This document shows positions 26,539-35,163 of a DNA stretch of 64,000 nucleotides, in pieces. The notes under the pieces are model-generated. The model was not told where the DNA came from. It was given only the letters and a program-made list of their open reading frames with translations, and did no database searches. The stretch's first letter is position 1; each line of letters starts with the position of its first letter. Source of the stretch: Nitrincola salilacus (GTDB lineage Bacteria; Pseudomonadota; Gammaproteobacteria; Pseudomonadales; Balneatricaceae); the NCBI RefSeq assembly GCF_046271865.1, contig NZ_CP176580.1:3286001-3350000 (forward strand). The letters run 5' to 3'. Made by a program: the position numbers and the translations under genes.

Positions 26539-27366
26539 ATGCATAATGAAAACAGAGTTATCTCATCGGTGTTCCCGGCTGTCTTGCTCATAATGGCCCT
26601 ACTGACTGGAACTACTCAGATCATCGCATCAGAAGAACTTGTAACGGAGACAGACAGCTCACACATTTCAAAAGTACTGCGAGCTGATTTTCGCCACCGC
26701 CCGCCTGAAATGGTGTTTGATGAGAAGAACAGCAGCATGATCAGCCCCCTCAAGGATATTCTTGAGGAAGCTGCCGCGAAGACAGGCTACAGCATTCACT
26801 GGACCGCTCGCCCATTTGCTCGCAGCTACGAAGAGCTACAGTCCGGCACTATCGATCTGGTACCGCGCACAATACGCAACCAGGAGCGCGAGGCATTCAT
26901 TGCTTTTCTAGGTCCTGTTGCCACTCAGCGCCGGGATATTCTGTTTCTGGTAAAACCTGGCGAGGAGGACAGAATACAGTCCTATGAAGACCTTTATGAT
27001 ATGACCATCGGAGTCAAGCGTGGCACGGCTTATTTTGATCGCTTCAATAATGATACAGCGCTCAATAAAACGGAGTCTGTAGATGATGAAAATATGGCAC
27101 GGATGTTCATCCATGGTCGCTTTGACACCATGGTTATTCTGGACCGCTCCGCGATAGAAAGCGCACTGGATAACCTGGGCCATACAGAATACAGCTATGC
27201 GCACTATCGCTACCTGAACGAAATAGGCAACTACTATGGCATGTCACGCAAGTCACCGCATTTTCATATTTTTGATGAGCTGAATCAGGCGCTGTTGGAG
27301 ATGGTGGAGTCCGGCCGGATCAGAGAGATCTACATCGAACATGACCTGCTATCGGAACTGGAATAA
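26539..27366 (+). CDS. Periplasmic solute-binding protein, family 3 (orphan)
   Basis: A 275-residue protein with an N-terminal signal peptide (hydrophobic VFPAVLLIMALLTG) and a type-3 solute-binding fold. Family-like stretches are LKDILEEAAAKTGYSIHW, AYEDLYDMTIGVKRGTAYFD and DTMVILDRSAIESAL. Such proteins bind amino acids or similar small molecules in the periplasm. No ABC permease or ATPase gene adjoins it, so it may serve a distant transporter or act as a sensor. Confidence 0.8.
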   Translation: MHNENRVISSVFPAVLLIMALLTGTTQIIASEELVTETDSSHISKVLRADFRHRPPEMVFDEKNSSMISPLKDILEEAAAKTGYSIHWTARPFARSYEELQSGTIDLVPRTIRNQEREAFIAFLGPVATQRRDILFLVKPGEEDRIQSYEDLYDMTIGVKRGTAYFDRFNNDTALNKTESVDDENMARMFIHGRFDTMVILDRSAIESALDNLGHTEYSYAHYRYLNEIGNYYGMSRKSPHFHIFDELNQALLEMVESGRIREIYIEHDLLSELE

Positions 27367-27460
27367 CGCCTGCCCTTGAGTTACCTTGTCTGCATAGGCT
27401 ACCCATAAACAGCAGACCTGTTTGCATAGCGTCTGCTTCAGGCACAGGATTAGAGTCAGA

Positions 27461-28258
27461 ATGTCAGCTCTGGAAAACGATACCGTCTGGAATGCACTGC
27501 GAGATGAGGTCACCTCTCTGGCATTGAGTGAACCCGTGCTCGCCAGTTATTTTCATGCCACCGTCATCAATCATGATACGCTTGAGGACTCCCTCTCCTA
27601 TCTGCTGGCCGGTAAGTTATCTTCACTTGACCTGCCAGCCATGAGCCTGCGTGAGGTCTTGTGGCAGGCGTTCCAGGCATCGGACGACATCACCGACACA
27701 ACACGCAAGGATCTGTGCGCCACGGTCGACCGTGACCCTGCTGCCAGCAGCCTGGCTAACCCCTATCTCAATCACAAGGGGTTCCACGCGCTTCAGGCAT
27801 ATCGGATATCTAACTGGTATTGGCAACAGAACCGCCGCGCACTGGCGCTTTATCTGCAAAGCCGTATCTCGGAAGTGTTCGGCGTGGATATTCACCCTGC
27901 GGCACGCATTGGCAGTGGTGTATTCATCGACCATGCTACTGGACTCGTGGTCGGAGAAACCGCCGTCGTGGGGGATAATGTCTCCATGCTGCAGGAGGTC
28001 ACTCTGGGAGGTACTGGCAAGGACACTGGTGATCGCCATCCCAAGGTGGAGCGCGGTGTGCTGATCTGTGCCGGTGCAAAAATACTGGGCAATATCCGTA
28101 TCGGTGCCGGCTCTAAAGTAGGTGCTGGTAGCGTGGTACTCGAAGATGTACCACCACACTGCACCGTTGTCGGGGTACCAGCTCGTGTCGTTGGCCATCC
28201 CGGCTGTGCAGAGCCGGCTCTGGCGATGGATCAGGAGATCGAGAGTGGCGGTGAATAA
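27461..28258 (+). CDS. cysE: Serine O-acetyltransferase
   Basis: Makes O-acetylserine from serine and acetyl-CoA, the first step of cysteine synthesis. The 265-residue protein has the helical N-terminal domain (WNALRDEVTSLALSEPVLAS) and a left-handed beta-helix of hexapeptide repeats. The active-site segment is DIHPAARIGSGVFIDHATG, with VGDNVSMLQEVTLGGTGK after it. The C terminus is typical in length. ATG 27461 is the natural start; a TTG frame opening at 27422 has no ribosome site. It stands between an SBP gene and arsR and is probably transcribed alone. Confidence 0.95.
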   Translation: MSALENDTVWNALRDEVTSLALSEPVLASYFHATVINHDTLEDSLSYLLAGKLSSLDLPAMSLREVLWQAFQASDDITDTTRKDLCATVDRDPAASSLANPYLNHKGFHALQAYRISNWYWQQNRRALALYLQSRISEVFGVDIHPAARIGSGVFIDHATGLVVGETAVVGDNVSMLQEVTLGGTGKDTGDRHPKVERGVLICAGAKILGNIRIGAGSKVGAGSVVLEDVPPHCTVVGVPARVVGHPGCAEPALAMDQEIESGGE

Positions 28259-28282
28259 TATTTCCATTATTCTAGAAATATC

Positions 28283-28310
28283 TTGACGACCTCTGTTTCC
28301 ATGTCATAAT
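28283..28310 (+). promoter_or_regulatory. arsR promoter, predicted to give a leaderless mRNA
   Basis: TTGACG (28283-28288) and CATAAT (28305-28310) are separated by 16 bases; each matches consensus at five of six positions. The arsR ATG begins only eight bases after the -10 box and no ribosome site precedes it, so transcription should begin at or next to the A of ATG. The AT-rich dyad TATTctagAAATA just upstream (28269-28281) may be an operator. Confidence 0.55.
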
Positions 28311-28317
28311 CAGCCAA

Positions 28318-28620
28318 ATGACAAGACTGACACTCGAACAGGCATCAGAGCAGCTCGCCGAACTGGGCCACCCTACCCGCCTCAGCCTTTATCGTATTCT
28401 GGTAAAGGCTGGCAACCGGGGTATGCCGGTCGCTGATATTCAGCAGCAGCTTGATGTCCCGGGTTCCACTCTCTCGCACCATATCAGCCGGTTGCTTAAG
28501 GTTGGATTGGTAGTGCAGGTACGTGAGGGGCGTGTGCTCAGATGTCATGCGCAGTATGAACGCCTGAATCTGCTGATCCAGTTTCTGATGGAGGAGTGCT
28601 GTGCCGATGAACGTTGTTGA
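28318..28620 (+). CDS. arsR: ArsR-family arsenic-responsive repressor
   Basis: A 100-residue ArsR/SmtB repressor with recognition helix GSTLSHHISRL and wing VVQVREGRVLR. It lacks the classical CxC pair in the DNA-binding helix. The C terminus carries Cys94, Cys95 and Cys100 (ECCADERC). This is the arrangement of the Acidithiobacillus-type and methylarsenite-selective ArsR proteins, in which C-terminal cysteines bind trivalent arsenicals (known from those relatives). Neighbouring arsH supports a response to arsenite or methylarsenite. It is probably expressed from a leaderless transcript. Confidence 0.92.
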   Translation: MTRLTLEQASEQLAELGHPTRLSLYRILVKAGNRGMPVADIQQQLDVPGSTLSHHISRLLKVGLVVQVREGRVLRCHAQYERLNLLIQFLMEECCADERC

Positions 28621-28671
28621 TTTTTTCGCTTAAATATTTCGATAAATCCAGAAACATAAAAGGATTAAGCC

Positions 28672-29409
28672 ATGAAGCCGCTGACTCCCCATCACAACAT
28701 CAGTAAAACCCTGCGCCAACTGGCGGAGGGTCAACAACGCCAGAACCAGCACCCGCCTCGCATTCTGGTACTTTATGGATCGCTGCGGCCCGAGTCTTTC
28801 AGTCGCAAGCAGGCATTGGAGGCCGCCACTATCCTGGCTGACTTTGGTGCTGAAGTGCGCGTCTATGATCCGGCTGGTCTGCCGGTGTTTGACCACACCT
28901 CTACTGATCATCCCAAGGTAAGGGAACTGCGTGAACTGGCCAGCTGGAGTGAAGGCATGGTCTGGAGTTCGCCGGAGATTCATGGCAATCTTTCCTCCGT
29001 ATTCAAGAATCAAATCGACTGGATTCCGTTGACTCTGAACAGCGTTCGTCCGACTCAGGGCAAGACCCTCGCCGTGATGCAGGTCAGTGGTGGTTCGCAG
29101 TCATTCAACGCTGTTAATGCCCTGCGTATACTGGGGCGCTGGATGCGCATGTTCACCATCCCCAACCAGTCCTCCGTGCCGATGGCCTGGCAGCAGTTCA
29201 ACGAAGATGGCAGCATGAAAGACTCCAGCTATCGTGACCGTGTGGTGGATGTCATGGAGGAGCTGTTTCGTATTACCCTGCTGATGCGCAACCATGGCGA
29301 CCTGCTGACCTTTCGCTTTTCCGAAAACAAGGAGTTCTATGCCGCCGAAGGAAACAGCATGACCGACAATCATGACACCACTGAAGCCAAAGTGTCATGC
29401 TGCGGCTGA
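28672..29409 (+). CDS. arsH: ArsH, NADPH-dependent FMN reductase / organoarsenical oxidase
   Basis: A 245-residue ArsH flavoprotein. It has the FMN-phosphate loop LYGSLRPESFSRK, the SPEIHGNLSSVFKNQIDW motif and the VSGGSQSFNAVNALR segment that define the family. ArsH oxidises trivalent methyl- and aromatic arsenicals to less toxic pentavalent forms (established). It lies 51 bases after arsR, following an AT-rich stretch (AAATATTTCGATAAAT). Its last codons overlap the MFS gene. No arsB, arsC or arsM is in the window. Confidence 0.95.
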   Translation: MKPLTPHHNISKTLRQLAEGQQRQNQHPPRILVLYGSLRPESFSRKQALEAATILADFGAEVRVYDPAGLPVFDHTSTDHPKVRELRELASWSEGMVWSSPEIHGNLSSVFKNQIDWIPLTLNSVRPTQGKTLAVMQVSGGSQSFNAVNALRILGRWMRMFTIPNQSSVPMAWQQFNEDGSMKDSSYRDRVVDVMEELFRITLLMRNHGDLLTFRFSENKEFYAAEGNSMTDNHDTTEAKVSCCG

Positions 29410-30524
29410 TAGACCGGACCAGTCATGCAACGATTCTGGCCAGCCTGGTGCTTACCCTGACGCTGGTCTCCGATGCTGTCCTTTATCTGTTGCTGCCGCT
29501 CTACTTCGAATCCTTCGGCATTACGCTGCTCTGGGTCGGACTGCTGCTGTCGGCCAACCGTTTTGTCCGGCTGCTGATAAACCCCTGGCTGGTGCAGTAC
29601 TTTCAACGCGTCGGGGCACGCAATGCGACACTGCAGGCGGTCGTGCTGGCCACACTGGCCAGCCTCTGCTTCGTGGTGATCGCAAGTCCCTGGATACTGC
29701 TGCTGGCCAGGCTGCTCTGGGGCTGTGCCTATGCGCTGATGCGTCTGGCCTGTCTGCATTACGCCACTGAGCATAAAGCCAGCAGTATGAAAAATCTCGG
29801 CTGGTATACCACCTTTCAGGAGATCGGCCCGTTACTGGTGCTGCTGGCAACCCCTTGGCTGACTCTGCATCTGTCGATCTCAGCTGTGCTGATTCTGGCC
29901 AGTACTCTATGCCTGATCGCCCTGCTACCCGCTCTGGCCCTGCCAAAGCCCGAAAAAAATGGCGTCGGATCGGCAAGAGCAACCTTTCCCTGGCCCACCG
30001 GCTGGCATCAGATCACCTTTCTGGTCTGCCTGCTGTTTGATGGTGTCTGGATGGTGATGCTGGCCCCTCAGCTCATTGCACTGGACAGAACCACCGCAGC
30101 GGCACTCGCCACAGCAGCGCTGCTGATGGTGGGTAAGCGAATATTCAACCTCAGCGTCGGGCTGATCACCGTGCGCTTCAACCCCTTTGAACGGCTGACC
30201 ATATGGCTTTATGGTGCACTGCTTCTGCTACTGATATCCGGTCTGCTGATGCCGGGAACAGGCATCATCTTCGCCAGTGTTCTGGCGATTATCGGACACG
30301 GACTGGTGATGATTCTGGTACCCAAACTGCTGGCAGATGAAGCGATCGATGATACGGCACGGCAACTCTCGCTGAACACCTTTACATTCTGGCGCGATCT
30401 GGCAGCCGCCTGTGGGGCACTGATCGCTGCCGTGCTGGTGACTCAGGGCATTCTCGACTGGTTCTACTGGAGTGTGACGCTACTGATTGCACTGCTGATA
30501 TTTCGGCAATGGTGGTGCAGATAA
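29397..30524 (+). CDS. MFS transporter of the ars operon
   Basis: A 375-residue major facilitator protein with about 12 membrane helices; the LLLSANRFVRLLINP segment corresponds to the loop 2-3 signature. Its start lies 13 bases inside arsH, so it is translationally coupled and likely part of arsenical resistance. It could export an arsenical, as ArsK-type MFS proteins do. ArsJ is less likely because the GAPDH gene that always accompanies arsJ is absent. No experimental substrate can be read from the sequence. Confidence 0.85.
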   Translation: MLRLIDRTSHATILASLVLTLTLVSDAVLYLLLPLYFESFGITLLWVGLLLSANRFVRLLINPWLVQYFQRVGARNATLQAVVLATLASLCFVVIASPWILLLARLLWGCAYALMRLACLHYATEHKASSMKNLGWYTTFQEIGPLLVLLATPWLTLHLSISAVLILASTLCLIALLPALALPKPEKNGVGSARATFPWPTGWHQITFLVCLLFDGVWMVMLAPQLIALDRTTAAALATAALLMVGKRIFNLSVGLITVRFNPFERLTIWLYGALLLLLISGLLMPGTGIIFASVLAIIGHGLVMILVPKLLADEAIDDTARQLSLNTFTFWRDLAAACGALIAAVLVTQGILDWFYWSVTLLIALLIFRQWWCR

Positions 30525-30538
30525 TAGAGGTGCAGTAT

Positions 30539-30615
30539 TGGTCGGAGAGACAGGATTTGAACCTGCGACCCCTACGTCCCGAACGTAGTGCTCTACCAGG
30601 CTGAGCTACACTCCG
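30539..30615 (-). tRNA. tRNA-Pro (anticodon CGG)
   Basis: On the minus strand a 77-base tRNA with encoded CCA. The anticodon loop is TTCGGGA between stems CTACG and CGTAG, giving CGG for proline. The D-loop has AGCCTGGTAGAGC and the T arm GCAGG-TTCGAAT-CCTGT. The acceptor arms are CGGAGTG and CTCTCCG, which leave a U6-U67 mismatch in an otherwise paired stem; the discriminator is A. Confidence 0.95.
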
Positions 30616-30813
30616 ATACTGCTGTGGATATTTTAATCCTGTGCATCGTAAGTGCAATACTTACCCAGCGTTAATACGATTCAACTAAAAACACGCAGCA
30701 GTGTAGAGAGTTGGCAAACAATTCAAATCACGCTATAGTCCTGCCGCTGTCATTCAGGTCATTGGCAGGCTCATGCAGGATACGGCATGGGTGCTATCAA
30801 CAAGGAGCGTTTC

Positions 30814-33800
30814 ATGAGCAAGCCCGCCGCCCGCTTAGGCGACAAACACGTCTGTTCGTCCACCACCAGCAAAGGCACGCCGATCACCAGCGGCTCGCCT
30901 GATGTCTTCATCGGTAATCAGCCAGCAGCACGGGTGGGCGATACGGTGGCATGTGGTACCCCTCCGGCGATGATCACCACCGGCTCCTCCAGCGTATTCA
31001 TCAATGGCCGACCAGCGGCACGCATGTTGGATGGCACCTCCTGCGGCGGTGTGATTATCGAGGGGCTGGGCACAGTACTGATCGGTGGTGGCTCAGTCGG
31101 TGCACCGCGTGAAGGCGAAGCTGATAAAGTTGCACCTTGCTCCCCGAACTGCGGCAACCCGGTCAATCCAATTCTCGGCGCTAAGCTCCTGCCCGCCACG
31201 GCCGATTTTGCCCTGCCGGCACCAGCTCCGTTTGTTTTCAGCCGCGGTTATGTGTCCAACAATGCACAGGTCGGGATTCTGGGGCAAGGCTGGTCGGTGA
31301 CGGGGAACAATCTCAAGTTGACGCTGGAGCCGCCTGAGCCCGACGAATCTAACGAGCCTGAAGATCCTGATGCCCTTGCTGCATCTGATCCGACGGCTGA
31401 AGCATCCGATGACGACTCCGCCGCACAGCCGAAACCCTCCCTGATCCTGCAGGATGCCCATGGGCGGCGTATCCGCTTTACCGCGCTTGAATCCGGCTGC
31501 ATGGCCTTTTCCGATACCGAACAGTTTTGGCTCGCCCGCGGTGGTCTCTGGTCACCCGAGGATCACCCACTGCAGCATCCTGCGTTCCAGGGCCTGAACG
31601 AGATCGATACGCTGAATGACACCTACTACTTCGTCTCCACCGGTCAGCGAGTGTACCTGCTGAAGCCTGGCTCTGTCCCTGACAGCTGGCAACTCGCTGC
31701 TGAGTACACGCATCAGGGCTACTGCACCCAGTATCAGCGTGATGCTGCGGGTAATATCCAACAGGTGATTGACAGCGCCGGACGCCGGTATCATTTTCAC
31801 TACCAGTCGGTACCGGCGCTGCAAGACGGCGATCCGGGTGTCCGTCTGACCTCGGTCAGTCTGCTCTCTGATCATCTGCAGGCCTCCACAGAGGTGGCCG
31901 GTGATGTGACAGGTGGTGTTGCAGGTGATGTTGCAGGTGGTGTTGTAGATAGCAGCGACGATGAGGCGGTCGGCACGCTGGTCACCTTCAGCTACAACGC
32001 CAGCGGTGATCTGATCGCCGTACATGACCGGGCTAACCGGATCGTGATTCAGTATCAATGGCAGAGTCATATCCTGATCGGCTATACCGTCCCCGGACGC
32101 CTGACAATGCGCTACGAATGGTCCGAGAACACCCCCGAAGGCAAGGTGCTGCGCCAGATAGAGGTGGACGGCCTGACCCGCACCTATGACTATCAACCGA
32201 CCCATACAAGCGTGTCCGATAACCTCGGACGAGAAGAGCGCTATGCCTTCGTCGGCAGCGGCCCCGACCTGCGCTGGCACGCCCACCACCGGGCCGATGG
32301 CAGTGAGCTGCATTTCAACTACAACGGCGATGGTCAGCGCATCTCTGAGATCGATCCGCTGGGCGGTGTCACCTCCTTTAGTCACGACCGCCAGGGGCAT
32401 CTGAGCAGCCTGCGCCTGCCCACCGGGCAGATCTATACCTACCGACGCGATCCGCTGGGCCGTCTGACCAAGGTGACCACACCCGATAATGCCGTGCACC
32501 AGTATACCTATGATGAACGCGGCAACCTGACGTCGATCATTGATGCCAACGAACACACCACCCGCTTCGAGTACCGCTGCGCCGGACTACCCGATCGTCC
32601 CACGAAACGGGTCGACCCTGAAGGCGCAACCCACAGTTATACCTGGACGCCCCTCGGTCAGCTTGCCAGTATCACCGACTGTTCCGGCCAGACCACCCAG
32701 TATGCGTACAACGCACTGGGTCAGTTGATCCGCATCACCGATCCACTGAAGCAGATCACGGAGTTTGCCTACAACACCGTTGGCCAGCGCATCAGTGTCA
32801 CGCTACCGGATCGCACCCAACTGACGTACACCTATAATGAGCACGGCTTGCTGACCCAGGCCAGCGATGCCAAGGGGGTGTACCAGACCCTGCGCTATGA
32901 TGACCAAGGCCAGGTCATCGCCGAGACCGATGCCAATGGCCATACCCGTCAGTATCGTTACGATATCGCCGGTCGGTTGACGGAGATCATCAATGCCCAG
33001 GGCGCATCCTACCACTTTGAATATGATGTGATGGATCGGGTGGTTCGCGAGGTCGGCTTTGATGGTCGGGAACGTCGCTATACCTATAACCGATGTGGCG
33101 ACCTGATCCAGCAGCAGGAAGTGGTCAACGCTGAAACGCACACGACCCAGATGTATTATGACGGCGTAGGTCGCTTGCTGGCCCGTGAACTGCCCGCCAC
33201 CGAGCTGTCACCGACGCTGCTGGAGCAGTATCGCTATGATGCCGCCGGTCGGATGATTCAGGCAGATAATATCTATGCCCGGGTGGAGTGGGCCTACGAT
33301 CCCACCGGCGCACGCCTGATTGAACAGCAGTGGCATAAGAACGCGCATCTCGCCCTGCAATATGCCGAAGCTAATCCGCCCGAGCACAATGACCAGCTTC
33401 TGCCCCCCTTGACCACGGATCTGGTGGTCTGGGAGTGGCGTAACGAAACGGAATATAACGCCCAGGGCATCCCCCGAATCTCGCAACAGGGTGAGCATGC
33501 CATGGGGGCCCTCCTCTACGGCAGCGGACATCTGCTGGCCCTGCGTCTGGGTAATCTGGAGATGACACTGGAGCCGGATGCATTGCACCGCGAGCAGCAG
33601 CGCCAGATCAAGGCCAAGACAGACGCTCAGACGAACTCTCTGACACAACCCCTGATACAGCGTGAGCGACGTTACAGCCCGGTGGGGCTGTTAGCAGCAC
33701 AACGCGATGTCTACCTCGGTGGCCGTCTGCCACTGTCGGATCGCTCCGATCCGATCCAGATCAATCAGTACCAGTACGATGCCCGCTACCGCCTGAGTGG

Positions 33801-35163
33801 CATCACTCAGTCCGTGCCACCACTGGAGTCCGGTCAGCCGCTGATCACACAACAGACCCAGGCGTTTCAATACGACCCCAGTGGGCACTTGATCGGCAGC
33901 TCATGTTACAGTCCACAACATCCGACCCGCAACACCGAACAGCACTACACATTGGATAAAGAAGGCAACCGCGTCGGGTCCGGGGCCCATGCCGACCCCA
34001 GTGCCTGTCACAGCAACCGCCTTGAGCAGCTGGGTCATACACAGTTCCGCTACGACGATGCCGGCAACCTGATAGAGCGCCGTGCGCCTCAGGATCTGCA
34101 AACCCTGCAATATGATGGCCTGCACCGCCTCTCCTGCGTTGAACGCCAACGGCCTGGCTATCCCACCACGAAAACCTATTACATCTACGATGCCCTGTCG
34201 CGCCGCATCTGCAAACAGATCATCCCCGAACGCAGCCAAAGCCACAGCATCCGCTACGGCTGGGACGGCGATCAACTGGTGCATGAAGACAACGGCGATC
34301 AACGCACCACCGTGTTCTACGAACCCGGCAGTTTTGTCCCACTGTTCAGAGTGGATGAAACCAAACGCTCCGAAGAGTTTGATGAACACTGGATGCTCAA
34401 AACACCACAGGAGAGCGCATCCGAACCGGGATACGACACCCACTACAGCGCTTTTGTCACCGACCACCTCGGCACTCCGTTGAAACTGCTCGGCTCAGAC
34501 GGACACCTGCTCTGGACCGCGAAGCCGGATGACTGGTGTGCGGTCCGTGACGAACGCGCCGTCCCGGACCTGAAACAACCGATCCGCTTCCAGGGGCAAT
34601 GGCTGGATGAAGAGACTGGGCTCTGTTACAACCGGTATCGGTATTATGATCCGAGGCAAGGCAGGTACATCACTCAAGATCCTATTGGTCTTGCAGGCGG
34701 GATGAATAGCTATGCATATGTTGAAAATAGCCCTTTGATGTATGTTGATACACGAGGGTTATCAAGGGCAAGGCCAGTTCAAAGACGGCAGAAAGTAAAC
34801 CCTTGGAATGAATTTCAACGTAATAATAAAGGGAAATATAATAGAGAAACATTAAGTCGCTTATATCGCAAAATGCAGTTAGAAATACTAGGTGGTCCAA
34901 AAAATCCTGAACTGCATTTTTGGCTTGAGCAACTTCCAGAAAATTCAGTTGAAGAGCTAAGAAAATCTTTACAGGGTGTTTCTTGCAGAGAAGATGGCTA
35001 TTGTGAAGTTGACGTAAAAAAATATACTTGTTTTTATCAAAAATCAAACATTGAGGCTTGTCATGTCAATGATTACGGTCCCCAAATGAGACTACCACTG
35101 GATCAAGATCCTAGCTGTTTCTACCAAACTGAGACTATTAGATTTTATGGAGGGATTTTATGA
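30814..35163 (+). CDS. PAAR-RHS polymorphic toxin with unrecognised C-terminal domain
   Basis: A 1449-residue type VI secretion-type effector. An N-terminal PAAR domain (about 1-95, with GDKHVCSS, PDVFIGNQPAARVGD and VFINGRPAARMLD) would cap the VgrG spike. It is followed by many YD repeats forming the RHS shell, ending in RYYDPRQGRYITQDPIGLAGG. The tip toxin (34762-35160, about 132 residues) is AT-rich and begins after the DTRGL boundary. It contains NPWNEFQRNNKGKY and several Cys, and I cannot assign its activity. There is no N-terminal membrane region, which fits the absence of an EagR-type chaperone gene. ATG 30814 has AAGGAG six bases upstream. The stop overlaps the immunity candidate. 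Confidence 0.93.
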   Translation: MSKPAARLGDKHVCSSTTSKGTPITSGSPDVFIGNQPAARVGDTVACGTPPAMITTGSSSVFINGRPAARMLDGTSCGGVIIEGLGTVLIGGGSVGAPREGEADKVAPCSPNCGNPVNPILGAKLLPATADFALPAPAPFVFSRGYVSNNAQVGILGQGWSVTGNNLKLTLEPPEPDESNEPEDPDALAASDPTAEASDDDSAAQPKPSLILQDAHGRRIRFTALESGCMAFSDTEQFWLARGGLWSPEDHPLQHPAFQGLNEIDTLNDTYYFVSTGQRVYLLKPGSVPDSWQLAAEYTHQGYCTQYQRDAAGNIQQVIDSAGRRYHFHYQSVPALQDGDPGVRLTSVSLLSDHLQASTEVAGDVTGGVAGDVAGGVVDSSDDEAVGTLVTFSYNASGDLIAVHDRANRIVIQYQWQSHILIGYTVPGRLTMRYEWSENTPEGKVLRQIEVDGLTRTYDYQPTHTSVSDNLGREERYAFVGSGPDLRWHAHHRADGSELHFNYNGDGQRISEIDPLGGVTSFSHDRQGHLSSLRLPTGQIYTYRRDPLGRLTKVTTPDNAVHQYTYDERGNLTSIIDANEHTTRFEYRCAGLPDRPTKRVDPEGATHSYTWTPLGQLASITDCSGQTTQYAYNALGQLIRITDPLKQITEFAYNTVGQRISVTLPDRTQLTYTYNEHGLLTQASDAKGVYQTLRYDDQGQVIAETDANGHTRQYRYDIAGRLTEIINAQGASYHFEYDVMDRVVREVGFDGRERRYTYNRCGDLIQQQEVVNAETHTTQMYYDGVGRLLARELPATELSPTLLEQYRYDAAGRMIQADNIYARVEWAYDPTGARLIEQQWHKNAHLALQYAEANPPEHNDQLLPPLTTDLVVWEWRNETEYNAQGIPRISQQGEHAMGALLYGSGHLLALRLGNLEMTLEPDALHREQQRQIKAKTDAQTNSLTQPLIQRERRYSPVGLLAAQRDVYLGGRLPLSDRSDPIQINQYQYDARYRLSGITQSVPPLESGQPLITQQTQAFQYDPSGHLIGSSCYSPQHPTRNTEQHYTLDKEGNRVGSGAHADPSACHSNRLEQLGHTQFRYDDAGNLIERRAPQDLQTLQYDGLHRLSCVERQRPGYPTTKTYYIYDALSRRICKQIIPERSQSHSIRYGWDGDQLVHEDNGDQRTTVFYEPGSFVPLFRVDETKRSEEFDEHWMLKTPQESASEPGYDTHYSAFVTDHLGTPLKLLGSDGHLLWTAKPDDWCAVRDERAVPDLKQPIRFQGQWLDEETGLCYNRYRYYDPRQGRYITQDPIGLAGGMNSYAYVENSPLMYVDTRGLSRARPVQRRQKVNPWNEFQRNNKGKYNRETLSRLYRKMQLEILGGPKNPELHFWLEQLPENSVEELRKSLQGVSCREDGYCEVDVKKYTCFYQKSNIEACHVNDYGPQMRLPLDQDPSCFYQTETIRFYGGIL
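31896..31950 (+). repeat. In-frame Gly-Asp-Val repeat inside the RHS gene
   Basis: Near-repeats of ggtgatgt(t/g)... and ggtggtgttgca encode a run of GDVxGGVAGDVAGGV type. This looks like a slippage expansion in a loop of the RHS shell. Confidence 0.6.

Noticed and set aside
29397..30524. ArsJ assignment for the MFS gene
   Set aside because: ArsJ works with an adjacent GAPDH that makes 1-arseno-3-phosphoglycerate; no such gene is next to it.
31552..32556. 334-codon open frame on the minus strand
   Set aside because: Antisense to the RHS YD-repeat region; periodic Gly/Val-rich translation is a by-product of the repeats.
30814..35163. Nuclease assignment for the RHS toxin tip
   Set aside because: No HNH, GIY-YIG, ADP-ribosyltransferase or deaminase motif is visible, and the immunity candidate is a membrane protein, so naming an activity would be a guess.
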